Below, piece by piece: positions 31,625 through 40,177 of a stretch of 64,000 nucleotides of DNA. The stretch spans positions 1 through 64,000 of the forward strand of contig NZ_JANHLC010000007.1 of the NCBI RefSeq assembly GCF_028682395.1, written 5' to 3'. Positions within the stretch are counted from its first letter, which is position 1. Each line of letters opens with the position of its first letter. Source of the stretch: Pseudomonas putida (lineage in GTDB: Bacteria > Pseudomonadota > Gammaproteobacteria > Pseudomonadales > Pseudomonadaceae). The position numbers and the translations under genes were made by a program. Below the pieces are notes generated by a model, which saw nothing but the letters and a program-made list of their open reading frames with translations, made no database searches and had not been told where the DNA came from.

Positions 31625-32940
31625 GCGGTTTGGTATTGGGGCTCATTGCCCTGGGCATCACCACGGGGCTGCTGTTGCTGCGGGTGCATATCGGCGTGAC
31701 CATGCTGATCGGTGGGGCAGCCTGCTTTTGGGCGCTCAACGACGGCGATCTGTCGAGCCTGATGTTCACCCTTAACTCCCTGGCTTACTCGCGGTTGTCC
31801 AACTACGACCTGGCGGTGATCCCGCTGTTTGTGATGATGGGCCAGTTTGCGACCCATGGCGGTTTGTCCCGGGCGATTTTCCGCTGCGCCGCGGCGTTTA
31901 TCGGCCACTGGAAAGGCGGCATGGGCCTGTCGGCCATCGGTGCCTGTGCCGGTTTCGGCGCGATCTGCGGCTCGTCCCTGGCCACGGCCGCGACCATGAG
32001 CCATGTGGCGCTGCCGGAGCTGCGTCGGCACAACTACTCCGGGCGCCTGGCCACGGCCACGGTGGCGGCGGGGGGCACGCTGGGGATTCTGATTCCGCCG
32101 TCGGTCCCGTTGATCATCTATGCGGTGCTGACCCAGGAATCGATTGCCAAGCTGTTTGTCGCGGCCATTGTGCCTGGCGTGGTGGCGATCATCGGTTACA
32201 TGATCGTACTGAGAATCATGGTCGCCCGCGAAAGCCAAGCGACCGTTTCGGTCAAGGCCACGCCGCTGGAACGGGCCAAGGCCCTGATCAGCGTGTCGCC
32301 GGTAATTGGTGTGTTCCTGGTGGTGATCGTCGGTATCTACGGCGGCTGGGCCAATCCGACCGAAGCGGCCTCCATCGGTGCGGCGGCGTGCGGGATCCTC
32401 GCGGTCTGGCAGGGCGGCATGCGCTGGAGCGGGTTTCGCGCCAGCATGCTCGGCACCGCCGAAACCACGGCGATGATCTTCCTCGTGCTGCTGGGCGCCG
32501 ACCTGCTCAACTCGGGCCTGGCGCTGACCCAGATGCCGGGCGAGCTGGCCGCATGGGTGATCGGCAGTGGCCTGGCGCCGATGCTGGTGCTGCTGATTAT
32601 CCTTGGCCTGTACCTGCTGCTGGGTTGCGTCATGGATTCGCTGGCCATGATCCTGCTGACCATCCCGATTTTCTATCCGATGATCATGGGCCTGGATTTC
32701 TTCGGCATGAGCGAGACCGACAAGTCGATCTGGTTCGGCATCCTGGCCTTGATGGTGGTGGAGATCGGCTTGATCCATCCGCCGTTGGGCATGAACCTGT
32801 TTATCGTCCAGCGCAGTGCGGGTGACGTTCCCTATGGCGAGACTGCCAAGGGGATCGTGCCGTTCCTGTGCTCGGACCTGATACGCATTGCCCTGCTGGT
32901 TGCCTTCCCCGGGCTGAGCCTGTGGCTGCTGGCGTTCTAA
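31621..32940 (+). CDS. TRAP transporter large permease (DctM type)
   Basis: The 439-residue membrane protein has many hydrophobic segments and the DctM marks IPLFVMMGQFATHGGLSR, GFGAICGSSLATAATM, AGGTLGILIPPSVPLIIYA and WANPTEAASIGA. It forms the sodium-driven translocation pathway with the small permease. Start overlaps the preceding stop by four bases. A terminator follows. Confidence 0.95.
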   Translation: MSGLVLGLIALGITTGLLLLRVHIGVTMLIGGAACFWALNDGDLSSLMFTLNSLAYSRLSNYDLAVIPLFVMMGQFATHGGLSRAIFRCAAAFIGHWKGGMGLSAIGACAGFGAICGSSLATAATMSHVALPELRRHNYSGRLATATVAAGGTLGILIPPSVPLIIYAVLTQESIAKLFVAAIVPGVVAIIGYMIVLRIMVARESQATVSVKATPLERAKALISVSPVIGVFLVVIVGIYGGWANPTEAASIGAAACGILAVWQGGMRWSGFRASMLGTAETTAMIFLVLLGADLLNSGLALTQMPGELAAWVIGSGLAPMLVLLIILGLYLLLGCVMDSLAMILLTIPIFYPMIMGLDFFGMSETDKSIWFGILALMVVEIGLIHPPLGMNLFIVQRSAGDVPYGETAKGIVPFLCSDLIRIALLVAFPGLSLWLLAF

Positions 32941-32960
32941 ATGTGAACACGCTCCTTTGG

Positions 32961-32985
32961 GCCGCCTTCGGGCGGCTTTTTTTCG
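32961..32985 (+). terminator. Intrinsic terminator of the TRAP operon
   Basis: GCCGCC-TTCG-GGCGGC (32961-32976) is followed by a run of seven T, 20 bases after the large permease stop. Confidence 0.93.
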
Positions 32986-33005
32986 TCCGATAAACCGGAG
33001 ATGGC

Positions 33006-34196
33006 ATGTCCTTAGTCCATACGCCCCTCGTTCATACACCCCGACGCTTGATTGTCCTGCTCGCCGCGCTGGTGGCCTTTGGGCCGTTGTCGATTGACAT
33101 GTACCTGCCAAGCCTGCCACTGATTGCCGCCGACTTGGGGGCCAGCGAGCAGCAGGTCCAACTGACTATCGGGGTTTTTCTCGCCGGGTTCAGCCTGGGC
33201 ATGCTGTTCTACGGACCGCTGTCCGATCGCTTCGGTCGGCGTCGCCTGCTGCTCGCCGGTATCGTGCTGTACCTGTTGGCCACCCTGGGTTGCGCGCTGG
33301 CCAGCGCACCGGGGCAGTTGATCGGCTGGCGCCTGGTGCAGGCCTTGGGCGGTGCCGCTGCCTCGGTGCTGGCCCGGGTGATTGTGCGCGATCTGTTCCC
33401 GCTCGATGATGCGGCGCGGGTCCTGTCGCTGATGCAGCAGGTGACCTTGATCGCGACCCTGATCGCTCCGGTGCTGGGCGGCTACCTGATGCTGTTCAGT
33501 GGCTGGCGCGCGCTGTTCGTGGTGCTGCTGGTCCTGGCCGGGCTATGCCTGGTGTGGGTGCTGCGCGCGATTCCGGAGACCCATCCTGTCGCCGCACGCG
33601 GCACCTCGCTGGCCAGCGCCTTCAAGGCCTATGGCGTTATCGTCCGCTCACCCCGGGCACTGGGCTATATCCTGTGCATGGGCCTGACCTTCGCCGGCAT
33701 GTTCGCCTTTATCACGGCCTCGCCCTTTATCTATATCCAGTACTTCGGCGTCGCCCCGCAGCACTATGCTTGGCTGTTCGCCCTGAATATCGGCGGGATC
33801 ATGGGCGTGAGTTTTCTCAATGCGCGTTGGGTCGGGCGGCTCGGTTCCCAGCGTCTGCTCGGGTTGGGTGCCCTGACGGCGGCGTGCGCGGGGCTGGCGC
33901 TGCTGCTGTGTGCCGGTTTCGCCGTGGGCGGCCTGCCAGCGCTGGTGCTGTGTGTGCTGCTGTTTGTCAGCGTGACGGGATTGATTGCAGCCAACTGCCT
34001 GGCCAGCTTGATGGCGATTTTTGCCCGCCAGGCTGGGGCCGCAGCCGGGCTGGCGGTGGCCATGCAGTTCGGTCTGGGTACCCTGGCCAGCGCCTTGGTG
34101 AGTGCCTTATATGACGGTACGCCCTGGCCCATGGGCCTGGTGGTCGGGGTGGCCGGCTGCGGCGCCTTCCTGGCGTTTCGCCTTACCCGGCTTTGA
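33006..34196 (+). CDS. Bcr/CflA-type MFS drug exporter
   Basis: A 396-residue 12-segment transporter of the DHA1 Bcr/CflA subgroup: FGPLSIDMYLPSLPLIAADLG, the MFS loop GPLSDRFGRRRLLL and motif LARVIVRDLFPLDDAARVLS. Homologues export chloramphenicol, bicyclomycin or small peptides and amino acids. GGAG lies 6 bases upstream of the ATG. Its 3' end overlaps the convergent MFS gene by 14 bases. No link with the neighbouring pathway is evident. Confidence 0.9.
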   Translation: MSLVHTPLVHTPRRLIVLLAALVAFGPLSIDMYLPSLPLIAADLGASEQQVQLTIGVFLAGFSLGMLFYGPLSDRFGRRRLLLAGIVLYLLATLGCALASAPGQLIGWRLVQALGGAAASVLARVIVRDLFPLDDAARVLSLMQQVTLIATLIAPVLGGYLMLFSGWRALFVVLLVLAGLCLVWVLRAIPETHPVAARGTSLASAFKAYGVIVRSPRALGYILCMGLTFAGMFAFITASPFIYIQYFGVAPQHYAWLFALNIGGIMGVSFLNARWVGRLGSQRLLGLGALTAACAGLALLLCAGFAVGGLPALVLCVLLFVSVTGLIAANCLASLMAIFARQAGAAAGLAVAMQFGLGTLASALVSALYDGTPWPMGLVVGVAGCGAFLAFRLTRL

Positions 34197-35391
34197 CGCT
34201 CGCCTGGCGCGCGGCCCAGGCGGTGTAGGCCAGCAACAGCGCGCCTGCGCCGAGCAGTACCCCTGGCGCGCCCAGGTGCACCGCCAGCAGGCCGGCCAGC
34301 AGGCCACCGATGGCGTCGAAGCCGAAGCGGGTCGAGGTGTACAGCGACACCACCCGGCCCCTGAGCGCTTCGGGGGCGTCGCTTTGCAGCAGGATATTGG
34401 TGCCGACATTGCAGATCGTGATGCCGAACCCGAGCAGCGCCATGGCGATCAACGACAACCAGAACTGGCTACTGAGGGCCAACAGCAGCATGGCCAGCCC
34501 GCTGACGGCGGCACTGGCCAGAATGAACGCACGCAGCGGCGCGGTGTGGCGATTCCCGGCCAGCACCACGCTGGACGCCAGTGAACCAAGCCCGGCCGCC
34601 CCCCACAACCAGCCCAGGGTGGTGGCATCGCCGGCGAAGATATCGCGGGCAAACACCGGCAGCAGCACCACATAGCTGGAGGCGGTGAGGTTGATCATCA
34701 GCACGCTGAGCATCAACTGTTTGACCTGCCGGTCGTTGCGCACATAGCGCAGGCCTTCGCGCAAGACATTGCCGAACGAGCCGCTGGCGCGCGGCGAGGC
34801 GGGCAGCTGGATGCAGAGCAGGCCAATGACCAGGGCCAGGTAAGAGGCGCCATTTAGCGCAAAGCACACGGCCTCGCTGACCACGGCCAGCAACAGCCCG
34901 GCCAGGGGCGGGCCGATAAAGCGCGAGGAGGTGAACAGCATGGCATTGAGGGCCAGGGCATTGGGCAGGTCCTGGCGGTCGTCGACAAACTGGCTGAGCA
35001 GCGACTGGCGCAGCGGCGTGTCCACGGCATTCAGCACGCCGAGCAGGGCGGCCATGATCACGATCAGCGTAGGTCCGATCTGTTCGGCGGCGGTCAAACC
35101 GGCCAGGGTCAGTGCCAGCAGGGCCAGGGCAGCCTCGACCAGGATCAGCAGCCGGCGCTTATCATGCCGGTCGATCCAGGCCCCGGCAAACGGTCCTACC
35201 AGCAGTTGGGGGATCAGCGCGGCAAAGGTGGTCAGGCCGAGCAGGGCGACCGAGTCGGTCAGCCGGTAGATCAACCAGGACAGCGCCACCTGCTGGATCC
35301 AGGTGCCCAGGGTGGAAATGGCATGACCGATAAAGTACAGGCGGAAATTGCGGTGGCGCAGGGCGCGCAGGGAACTGGGCCAGTGACGCAT
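34183..35391 (-). CDS. MFS exporter (DHA3/EntS-like)
   Basis: The 402-residue transporter has an N-terminal RNFRLYFIGHAISTLGTWIQ typical of the DHA3 subgroup, an internal GAWIDRHDKRRLLI loop and DTPLRQSLLSQFVDD. It is likely an efflux pump; the substrate is unknown. The gene converges on the Bcr/CflA-like gene (14-base overlap of ends), an unusual but harmless layout. It is divergent from the hydroxylase genes, with TTGTTAACAA 56 bases before its start. Confidence 0.85.
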   Translation of the reverse strand: MRHWPSSLRALRHRNFRLYFIGHAISTLGTWIQQVALSWLIYRLTDSVALLGLTTFAALIPQLLVGPFAGAWIDRHDKRRLLILVEAALALLALTLAGLTAAEQIGPTLIVIMAALLGVLNAVDTPLRQSLLSQFVDDRQDLPNALALNAMLFTSSRFIGPPLAGLLLAVVSEAVCFALNGASYLALVIGLLCIQLPASPRASGSFGNVLREGLRYVRNDRQVKQLMLSVLMINLTASSYVVLLPVFARDIFAGDATTLGWLWGAAGLGSLASSVVLAGNRHTAPLRAFILASAAVSGLAMLLLALSSQFWLSLIAMALLGFGITICNVGTNILLQSDAPEALRGRVVSLYTSTRFGFDAIGGLLAGLLAVHLGAPGVLLGAGALLLAYTAWAARQASVKAG

Positions 35392-35691
35392 GAGGGTGCG
35401 GGGCTCCGGGGCCGAAAGAGGGCACTATGGTAAAGGTTTCGTTGTCTTGTTAACAATTTTTTCGGCGTGCAAGGCGCCTGGGCGGCTGGGCTGCACGGGG
35501 TGGGTGATCGGGCACCATGGAAAGTGCAATGGGGAGTTTGGAATGTCCATTTTGGCCGGGGGGCGGCCTGCGCATAATTGAGCCTTGAACGCTCGGCGGG
35601 ATCTCCAGACTCCCGTATCCGGGCGACTGACGGGCCGCCTACCGACGACGCCCGCCGGACCGGCGAATATCTAAAAACAAGGTCGCTAACA
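35392..35691. other. 300-base divergent region, MFS exporter / hydroxylase C2
   Basis: It contains the palindrome TTGTTAACAA (35447-35456), similar to sites before hpaG1 and the porin, and a CATAAT box (35573-35578) as a possible -10 for the hydroxylase genes, though no good -35 goes with it. The FeaR-like tandem repeats are not found here. No gene is seen. Confidence 0.65.
35447..35456. promoter_or_regulatory. TTGTTAACAA palindrome upstream of the hydroxylase genes
   Basis: This 10-bp perfect palindrome shares TTGTTAAC with the hpaG1 operator region and TTGTTAA with the porin operator. It lies 56 bases before the MFS start and 236 bases before the hydroxylase start, so which gene it serves is uncertain. 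Confidence 0.4.
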
Positions 35692-36861
35692 ATGAAAAAG
35701 CCAACCCCACTCCTTGAGGCCCTCAAGGAAATCCTGCCAGCTATTGCCGCCAATGCTGCCCAGGCCGAAAAGGACCGCATGGTCCCGGCCGAGAACATTG
35801 CCATGCTCAAGGGCATCGGCCTGCACCGCGCGTTTCAGCCCAAGGCCTTCGGCGGCCTGGAAATGTCCCTGCCGGACTTCTGCGACTGTGTGGCCCTGCT
35901 GGCCGGCGCGTGTGCCAGTACCGCCTGGGCCATGAGCCTGCTGTGCACCCATAGCCATCAGTTGGCGATGTTTTCCAGGCAGTTGCAGGATGAGGTCTGG
36001 GGTGACAACCCCCATGCCACCGCAAGCAGTTCGATTGCGCCGTTTGGCAAGGTCGAGGAAGTCGACGGTGGCGTGATGTTCAGCGGCCAGATGGGCTGGA
36101 GCAGCGGCAGTGATCACGCCGAGTGGGCGATTGTCGGTTGCCGCCGGGCGAATGCCGAGGGCACGCAGGACTACTGCTTCGCCGTGCTGCCGCGCAGCGA
36201 CTACCGGATCGTCGACGACTGGTTTGCCATGGGCATGCGGGGCAGTGGCACCAAGACCCTGTCCATCGACCCGGTGTTTGTCCCCGAGCACCGTATCCAG
36301 AAAGCCAAGGACATGATGGAAGGCAAGTCCGCCGGTTTTGGCCTGTACCCCGACAGCAAGATTTTCTACGGCCCTTACCGCCCGTACTTTGCCAGCGGCT
36401 TTGCGACCATCAGCCTGGGCATTGCCGAGCGCATGCTCGAAGCGTTCAAGGACAAGACCCGCAACCGCGTACGCGCCTACACCGGGGTCAATGTCGGCGC
36501 CGCCACACCTGCGTTGATGCGTCTGGCCGAGTCGACCCACCAGGTGGCCGCGGCCCGCGCATTCCTGGAAAAGACCTGGCAGGACCATGCCGCCCATGGC
36601 GAGCGCCATGAATACCCGAGCCGCGAGACCCTGGCGTTCTGGCGCACCAACCAGGCTTACGCGGTGAAAATGTGCGTGAGCGCGGTGGATCGCTTGTTCG
36701 AAGCCGCCGGCGGCACCGCCTGGATGGAAACCAACGAGCTGCAACGCCTGTGGCGCGACTCCCATATGACCGCCGCTCATGCCTACACCGACTACGACGT
36801 CTGTGCACAGATTCTCGGACGTGAATTGATGGGGCTCGAACCCGATCCGAGCATGGTCTGA
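35692..36861 (+). CDS. C2-hpah: 4-Hydroxyphenylacetate 3-hydroxylase, oxygenase component (C2 type)
   Basis: The 389-residue flavin monooxygenase has the acyl-CoA dehydrogenase fold and matches C2 of Acinetobacter baumannii along its length: HRAFQPKAFGGLEMSLPDF, CTHSHQLAMFS, ATASSSIAPFGKVEEV, KDMMEGKSAGFGLYPDSKIF and a C-terminus ending ILGRELMGLEPDPSMV. It uses FMNH2 from the C1 reductase to hydroxylate 4-hydroxyphenylacetate to homoprotocatechuate, the substrate of HpaD. It is unrelated in pairing to enteric HpaBC. The N-terminus is shorter than in Acinetobacter (about 30 residues). Start at 35692 has AAGG upstream. Confidence 0.93.
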   Translation: MKKPTPLLEALKEILPAIAANAAQAEKDRMVPAENIAMLKGIGLHRAFQPKAFGGLEMSLPDFCDCVALLAGACASTAWAMSLLCTHSHQLAMFSRQLQDEVWGDNPHATASSSIAPFGKVEEVDGGVMFSGQMGWSSGSDHAEWAIVGCRRANAEGTQDYCFAVLPRSDYRIVDDWFAMGMRGSGTKTLSIDPVFVPEHRIQKAKDMMEGKSAGFGLYPDSKIFYGPYRPYFASGFATISLGIAERMLEAFKDKTRNRVRAYTGVNVGAATPALMRLAESTHQVAAARAFLEKTWQDHAAHGERHEYPSRETLAFWRTNQAYAVKMCVSAVDRLFEAAGGTAWMETNELQRLWRDSHMTAAHAYTDYDVCAQILGRELMGLEPDPSMV

Positions 36862-36951
36862 CGGCGCCACGCGCTAGCCCCCGCCTGTTCAGGGGCGCCC
36901 ATGCTTTTTTCACGTATCGACCTGCCGGGTTCGCCCGGCCTTGAGGACACC

Positions 36952-37890
36952 ATGACCGAACCATTAGACGCGGGCCTCGATCCGCGCGCCTTTCGCCGTG
37001 CCTTGGGCAATTTCGCAACAGGCGTGACCATCATGACCGCGGCCGTCGGCGGCCGTCAGGTCGGCGTCACGGCCAATAGTTTCAACTCGGTTTCGTTGGA
37101 CCCGGCGCTGATTCTCTGGAGCATCGACAAGCGCTCCACCAGCTATGACGTGTTCAACGACGCCAGCCACTTTGCGGTGAACATCCTGGCGGCCGACCAG
37201 ATCGACCTGTCCAACCAGTTCGCCCGGCCCCGCGACGACAAGTTCGCCGGGGTCGCCTGGGAGGCGGGGGCGGGTGGTGCACCGTTGCTCAGCGATTGCG
37301 CAGCGCGCTTTCAATGTGCAATGCACCAGCAGGTCGACGGTGGCGATCACTGGATCCTGATCGGCAAGGTCGTGGCCTTTGATGATTTCGGCCGTTCGCC
37401 GCTGCTCTACCATCAGGGTGCCTACTCTTCGGTGCTGCCGCACCCGCGTCAGGCACCACGTGCCCAGGGCGCGTTGGCCAGTGCATTCCAGGGCCGCCTG
37501 AGCCACAACCTGTATTACTTGATGACCCAGGCCGTGCGCAGCTACCAGGCCGACTACCAGCCGCGCCAGTTGTCCAGCGGCCTGCGCACCAGCGAGGCGC
37601 GCATGCTGATGGTCCTGGAGAGCGACGCGGGCCTGGACATGAACGGGCTGCAGCGGGAGGTGGCGATGCCGATGCGCGAGATCGAACAGTCCGTGGACAT
37701 CCTCAAGCGCAAGGGGCTGGTCGAGGATCGGCCGGCCGGCTGCTTTGGCCTGACCGCCCAGGGTATCGAGCAGACGGAAGCCCTCTGGACCATCGCGTCC
37801 GAGCAGCAAGGTCGGGTCTTCACCGAATTCTCGCCGGAGCAGATCGACACCTTCAAGCGCATGCTCAAGCAGGTGATCGATATCGGCTAA
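36952..37890 (+). CDS. C1-hpah: 4-Hydroxyphenylacetate 3-hydroxylase, flavin reductase component (C1 type)
   Basis: This 312-residue protein has two parts. Residues about 10-175 form a flavin reductase domain (FRRALGNFATGVTIMTA, GVTANSFNSVSLDPALILWSIDK, GGDHWILIGKV). Residues about 190-312 form a MarR-like helical domain (LRTSEARMLMVLESD, QREVAMPMREIEQSVDILKRKGLVED). Both match C1 of Acinetobacter, where the MarR-like domain senses 4-hydroxyphenylacetate and releases inhibition of FMN reduction. It supplies FMNH2 to C2 and lies 90 bases after it. ATG at 36952 with GAGG upstream is preferred to an in-frame ATG at 36901. Confidence 0.93.
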   Translation: MTEPLDAGLDPRAFRRALGNFATGVTIMTAAVGGRQVGVTANSFNSVSLDPALILWSIDKRSTSYDVFNDASHFAVNILAADQIDLSNQFARPRDDKFAGVAWEAGAGGAPLLSDCAARFQCAMHQQVDGGDHWILIGKVVAFDDFGRSPLLYHQGAYSSVLPHPRQAPRAQGALASAFQGRLSHNLYYLMTQAVRSYQADYQPRQLSSGLRTSEARMLMVLESDAGLDMNGLQREVAMPMREIEQSVDILKRKGLVEDRPAGCFGLTAQGIEQTEALWTIASEQQGRVFTEFSPEQIDTFKRMLKQVIDIG

Positions 37891-37948
37891 GCGGTAGCGG
37901 GTATCGGTTGCGCTGCCAAGCGCTAGCGACAGCGTGGTTGCCGAGCGC

Positions 37949-37972
37949 GGTCCGATGGTCAATCATCGGACC
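37949..37972 (+). terminator. Hairpin after the hydroxylase genes
   Basis: GGTCCGATG (37949-37957) pairs with CATCGGACC (37964-37972) around a 6-base loop, 58 bases after the C1 stop. Without a T run it is a weak or partial terminator. Confidence 0.5.
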
Positions 37973-38046
37973 ATCCTTCGGCGCTTCGCTGGAGCAGGGG
38001 GCTTGGGTTCGAGCGGGTTCCCCTTCTAAGAACAAGGAAAATCGAT

Positions 38047-38460
38047 GTGGCTTGCCGAGAAGAAATTGCCGATTTTATCGCCCGGGAGTTTCCACAGACG
38101 CGGGTAGTGATCGAGGCGGTGGGTGATCGCGCGGCCACGGTGTCGCTGCAGGTCAGTGACGCGGATCTGCGTCCGGGCGGCACGGTTTCGGGGCCGACCT
38201 TGATGGCAGTGGCGGACGTTGCGCTGTATATCGCCATCCTCGGTGTTATCGGCATCGTCCCGTTGGCGGTGACCACCAGCCTGACCACCAATTTCCTACG
38301 AAGACCCGATGCCCGCAGGCGCATCATCGGCGAATGCCGCCTGCTGAAGGTTGGCAAGAGCCTCGCCATGGGCGAGGTATCGCTGTACTCCGAAGGTGAC
38401 GACGAACCCGTGGCCCATGTGGTGGGCACGTATTCGATTCCTCCCGTGCATCTGCGCTGA
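38047..38460 (+). CDS. PaaI-like hotdog-fold thioesterase
   Basis: A 137-residue hotdog protein with the PaaI-type core GGTVSGPTLMAVADVALYIAI, in which the helix after the gly-rich turn normally carries the active site, followed by AVTTSLTTNFLRRP and GECRLLKVGKSLAMGEVSLY. It probably hydrolyses an acyl-CoA. The start appears to be GTG at 38047, preceded by AAGGA; the overlapping ATG at 38045 is in another frame. It follows the hydroxylase genes after 156 bases and a hairpin, so membership in that operon is uncertain. Confidence 0.8.
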   Translation: MACREEIADFIAREFPQTRVVIEAVGDRAATVSLQVSDADLRPGGTVSGPTLMAVADVALYIAILGVIGIVPLAVTTSLTTNFLRRPDARRRIIGECRLLKVGKSLAMGEVSLYSEGDDEPVAHVVGTYSIPPVHLR

Positions 38461-38562
38461 TTCGGTCGGGCCCTTGGCTCGATAACTGGCGACAACTGGC
38501 CCTGTCGGGCGGTGGACGCGCCCCTTAGAGTGCCGACGGTGACTTCCAGGGGATCGGCCAGC

Positions 38563-39273
38563 ATGTTTATGTTTTTCGCGTTTGCCGCCGGCGTGGTGCG
38601 TGGCTACAGCGGGTTTGGTTTTGCCATGATTCTGACCCTGGGCCTGCTGGCGAGCCTGGCTCCGGCCCAGGTGATTCCCGTGGTGCTGATGCTCGACCTG
38701 GTGTGCAGCGTCAGCCTGTGGCCGGGTGCGCTGAAGACCTTTCATCCGCGCATCGGCGGCCAGTTGATCGTGGGGATGCTGTTGGCCGTGCCACTGGGCG
38801 CCCTGGCCCTGGCCAGGCTGCCCGAACAATGGATGGCGCCGGTGGCGGCCGGCCTGTGCCTGCTGGGCGGCGTGCTGGTGCTGGCTCGGCCGGCAGTGTC
38901 CAGGTTGCTGGCGAGTCGCTGGGCTTTGCCGGCTGGCCTGGCTTCGGGACTGGCCACGGCCATGGCTTCGGCCGGCGGCCCGCCGCTGGTGGTCTACCTG
39001 CTGCGCAGCGGCTTGCCATCCGCTCGTGTACGTGGCACGGCCATTGTGTTTTTTGCCGCGAGCAGTGCCAGTGCACTGCTCAGCCTGTGGTGCTTGCAGG
39101 CGCTCAATCGTGACCAGTTAAGCCTGGCCGCGACCCTGTTGCTGCCGGCGCTGGCAGGCAATCTGTTGGGGCAGTGGCTGTTTCGCCGCAAGCCCCTGTC
39201 CCTGCAGCGTGTGATTGGCGTGCTGCTGGTGTTGCTGTCCGCTGCGACCCTGGTCAATAGCCTGCTTGCCTGA
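38563..39273 (+). CDS. TSUP-family (TauE/SafE-like) membrane transporter
   Basis: The 236-residue membrane protein has the TSUP opening GVVRGYSGFGFAMILTLG and the second-repeat motif GLATAMASAGGPPLVVYLLRSG. These proteins export sulfite, sulfolactate or other organic anions. ATG at 38563 has AGGGG upstream and starts at the first membrane segment; an extended start at 38512 is possible but adds a non-membrane leader. A terminator follows. Confidence 0.85.
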   Translation: MFMFFAFAAGVVRGYSGFGFAMILTLGLLASLAPAQVIPVVLMLDLVCSVSLWPGALKTFHPRIGGQLIVGMLLAVPLGALALARLPEQWMAPVAAGLCLLGGVLVLARPAVSRLLASRWALPAGLASGLATAMASAGGPPLVVYLLRSGLPSARVRGTAIVFFAASSASALLSLWCLQALNRDQLSLAATLLLPALAGNLLGQWLFRRKPLSLQRVIGVLLVLLSAATLVNSLLA

Positions 39274-39294
39274 TCTTGTTGCCCACTCATGCAA

Positions 39295-39330
39295 AACGCA
39301 CCGGGAGTTGCCCCAAGGTGCGTTTTTTTT
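39295..39330 (+). terminator. Intrinsic terminator of the TSUP gene
   Basis: AACGCACC (39295-39302) pairs with GGTGCGTT (39317-39324), followed by a long T run, 21 bases after the stop. Confidence 0.9.
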
Positions 39331-39354
39331 TGGCGACCTGTCCTGGGTGCGCTT

Positions 39355-40116
39355 TTACTTGTCGCGATCAATCGCAAAGGGTGACCAGGCCTGGCGGCTA
39401 GGCATGATTTCCAGGCGGTTGATATTGATATGGTCGGGCAGGGTGCAGACGTAGAAAATCTGCTCGGCAATGTCCTCGGCGGTCAGTGGTGTGGTGCTGC
39501 CATACAGGGCATCCGAAGCGGCCTGGTTGCCCTTGGTGCGCACCAGGGTGAACTCGGTCTCGGCCATACCCGGGGCGATATCGGTGACCCGCACGCCGGT
39601 GGCGATCAGGTCGCAACGCAGGTTGAAGCTGAACTGTTTGACGAAGGCTTTGCTCGCGCCATACACGTGGCCGCCGGGATACGGCCACTCACCGGCCACC
39701 GAGCCGATGTTGACGATGCTGGCTCCCTGGCCGGTTTCCAGCAATTTGGGCAGCACCGCGTGGGTCACGTTGACCAGGCCGGTGATATTGGTGTCGATCA
39801 TGGTGTGCCAGTCCTGCAGCGCGACGTTCTGTGCCGGTTCCGGCGCCAGGGCCAGCCCGGCGTTGTTGATCAGGCTGTGGATGCGCTGAAAGCCTTCGGG
39901 CAGCGCGGCGACCATCTGCTGCACCGCCTGGGCGTCACGCACATCCAGGGCGGCGATATGCACCGCGACCTGACTGGCCAGTTCGTCCTGCAATGCCTGT
40001 AGGCGTTCCAGGCGTCGGCCACTGAGGACCAGCGACCAACCGGCCTGGGCAAAGCGCCGCGCCGTGGCCCGGCCAAAGCCCGAGGTTGCGCCCGTGATAA
40101 ATGCGACCTTGTTCAT
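39355..40116 (-). CDS. SDR oxidoreductase, YdfG-like
   Basis: A 253-residue short-chain dehydrogenase with GATSGFGRA cofactor loop, NNAGLAL, IGSVAGEWPYPGGHVYGASK including the catalytic tyrosine and lysine, and FTLVRTKGN and HININRLEIMP, which are typical of YdfG (3-hydroxy acid/serine dehydrogenase using NADP). It is likely to oxidise L-serine, L-allo-threonine or a 3-hydroxy acid. It is the same direction as the ABC transporter genes and 61 bases downstream of the ATPase gene, so it may form part of that operon. Confidence 0.88.
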   Translation of the reverse strand: MNKVAFITGATSGFGRATARRFAQAGWSLVLSGRRLERLQALQDELASQVAVHIAALDVRDAQAVQQMVAALPEGFQRIHSLINNAGLALAPEPAQNVALQDWHTMIDTNITGLVNVTHAVLPKLLETGQGASIVNIGSVAGEWPYPGGHVYGASKAFVKQFSFNLRCDLIATGVRVTDIAPGMAETEFTLVRTKGNQAASDALYGSTTPLTAEDIAEQIFYVCTLPDHININRLEIMPSRQAWSPFAIDRDK

Positions 40117-40177
40117 GTGCTACCTCGTTGAATGCGTTGGTGTGCCGTGCATTGGCCAATAGGGTGGGGGAAGGGAG

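Noticed and set aside
31006..33120. 704-codon minus-strand frame opposite the TRAP permease genes
   Set aside because: Rich in H, Q and R without any motif; the plus-strand TRAP genes are unmistakable.
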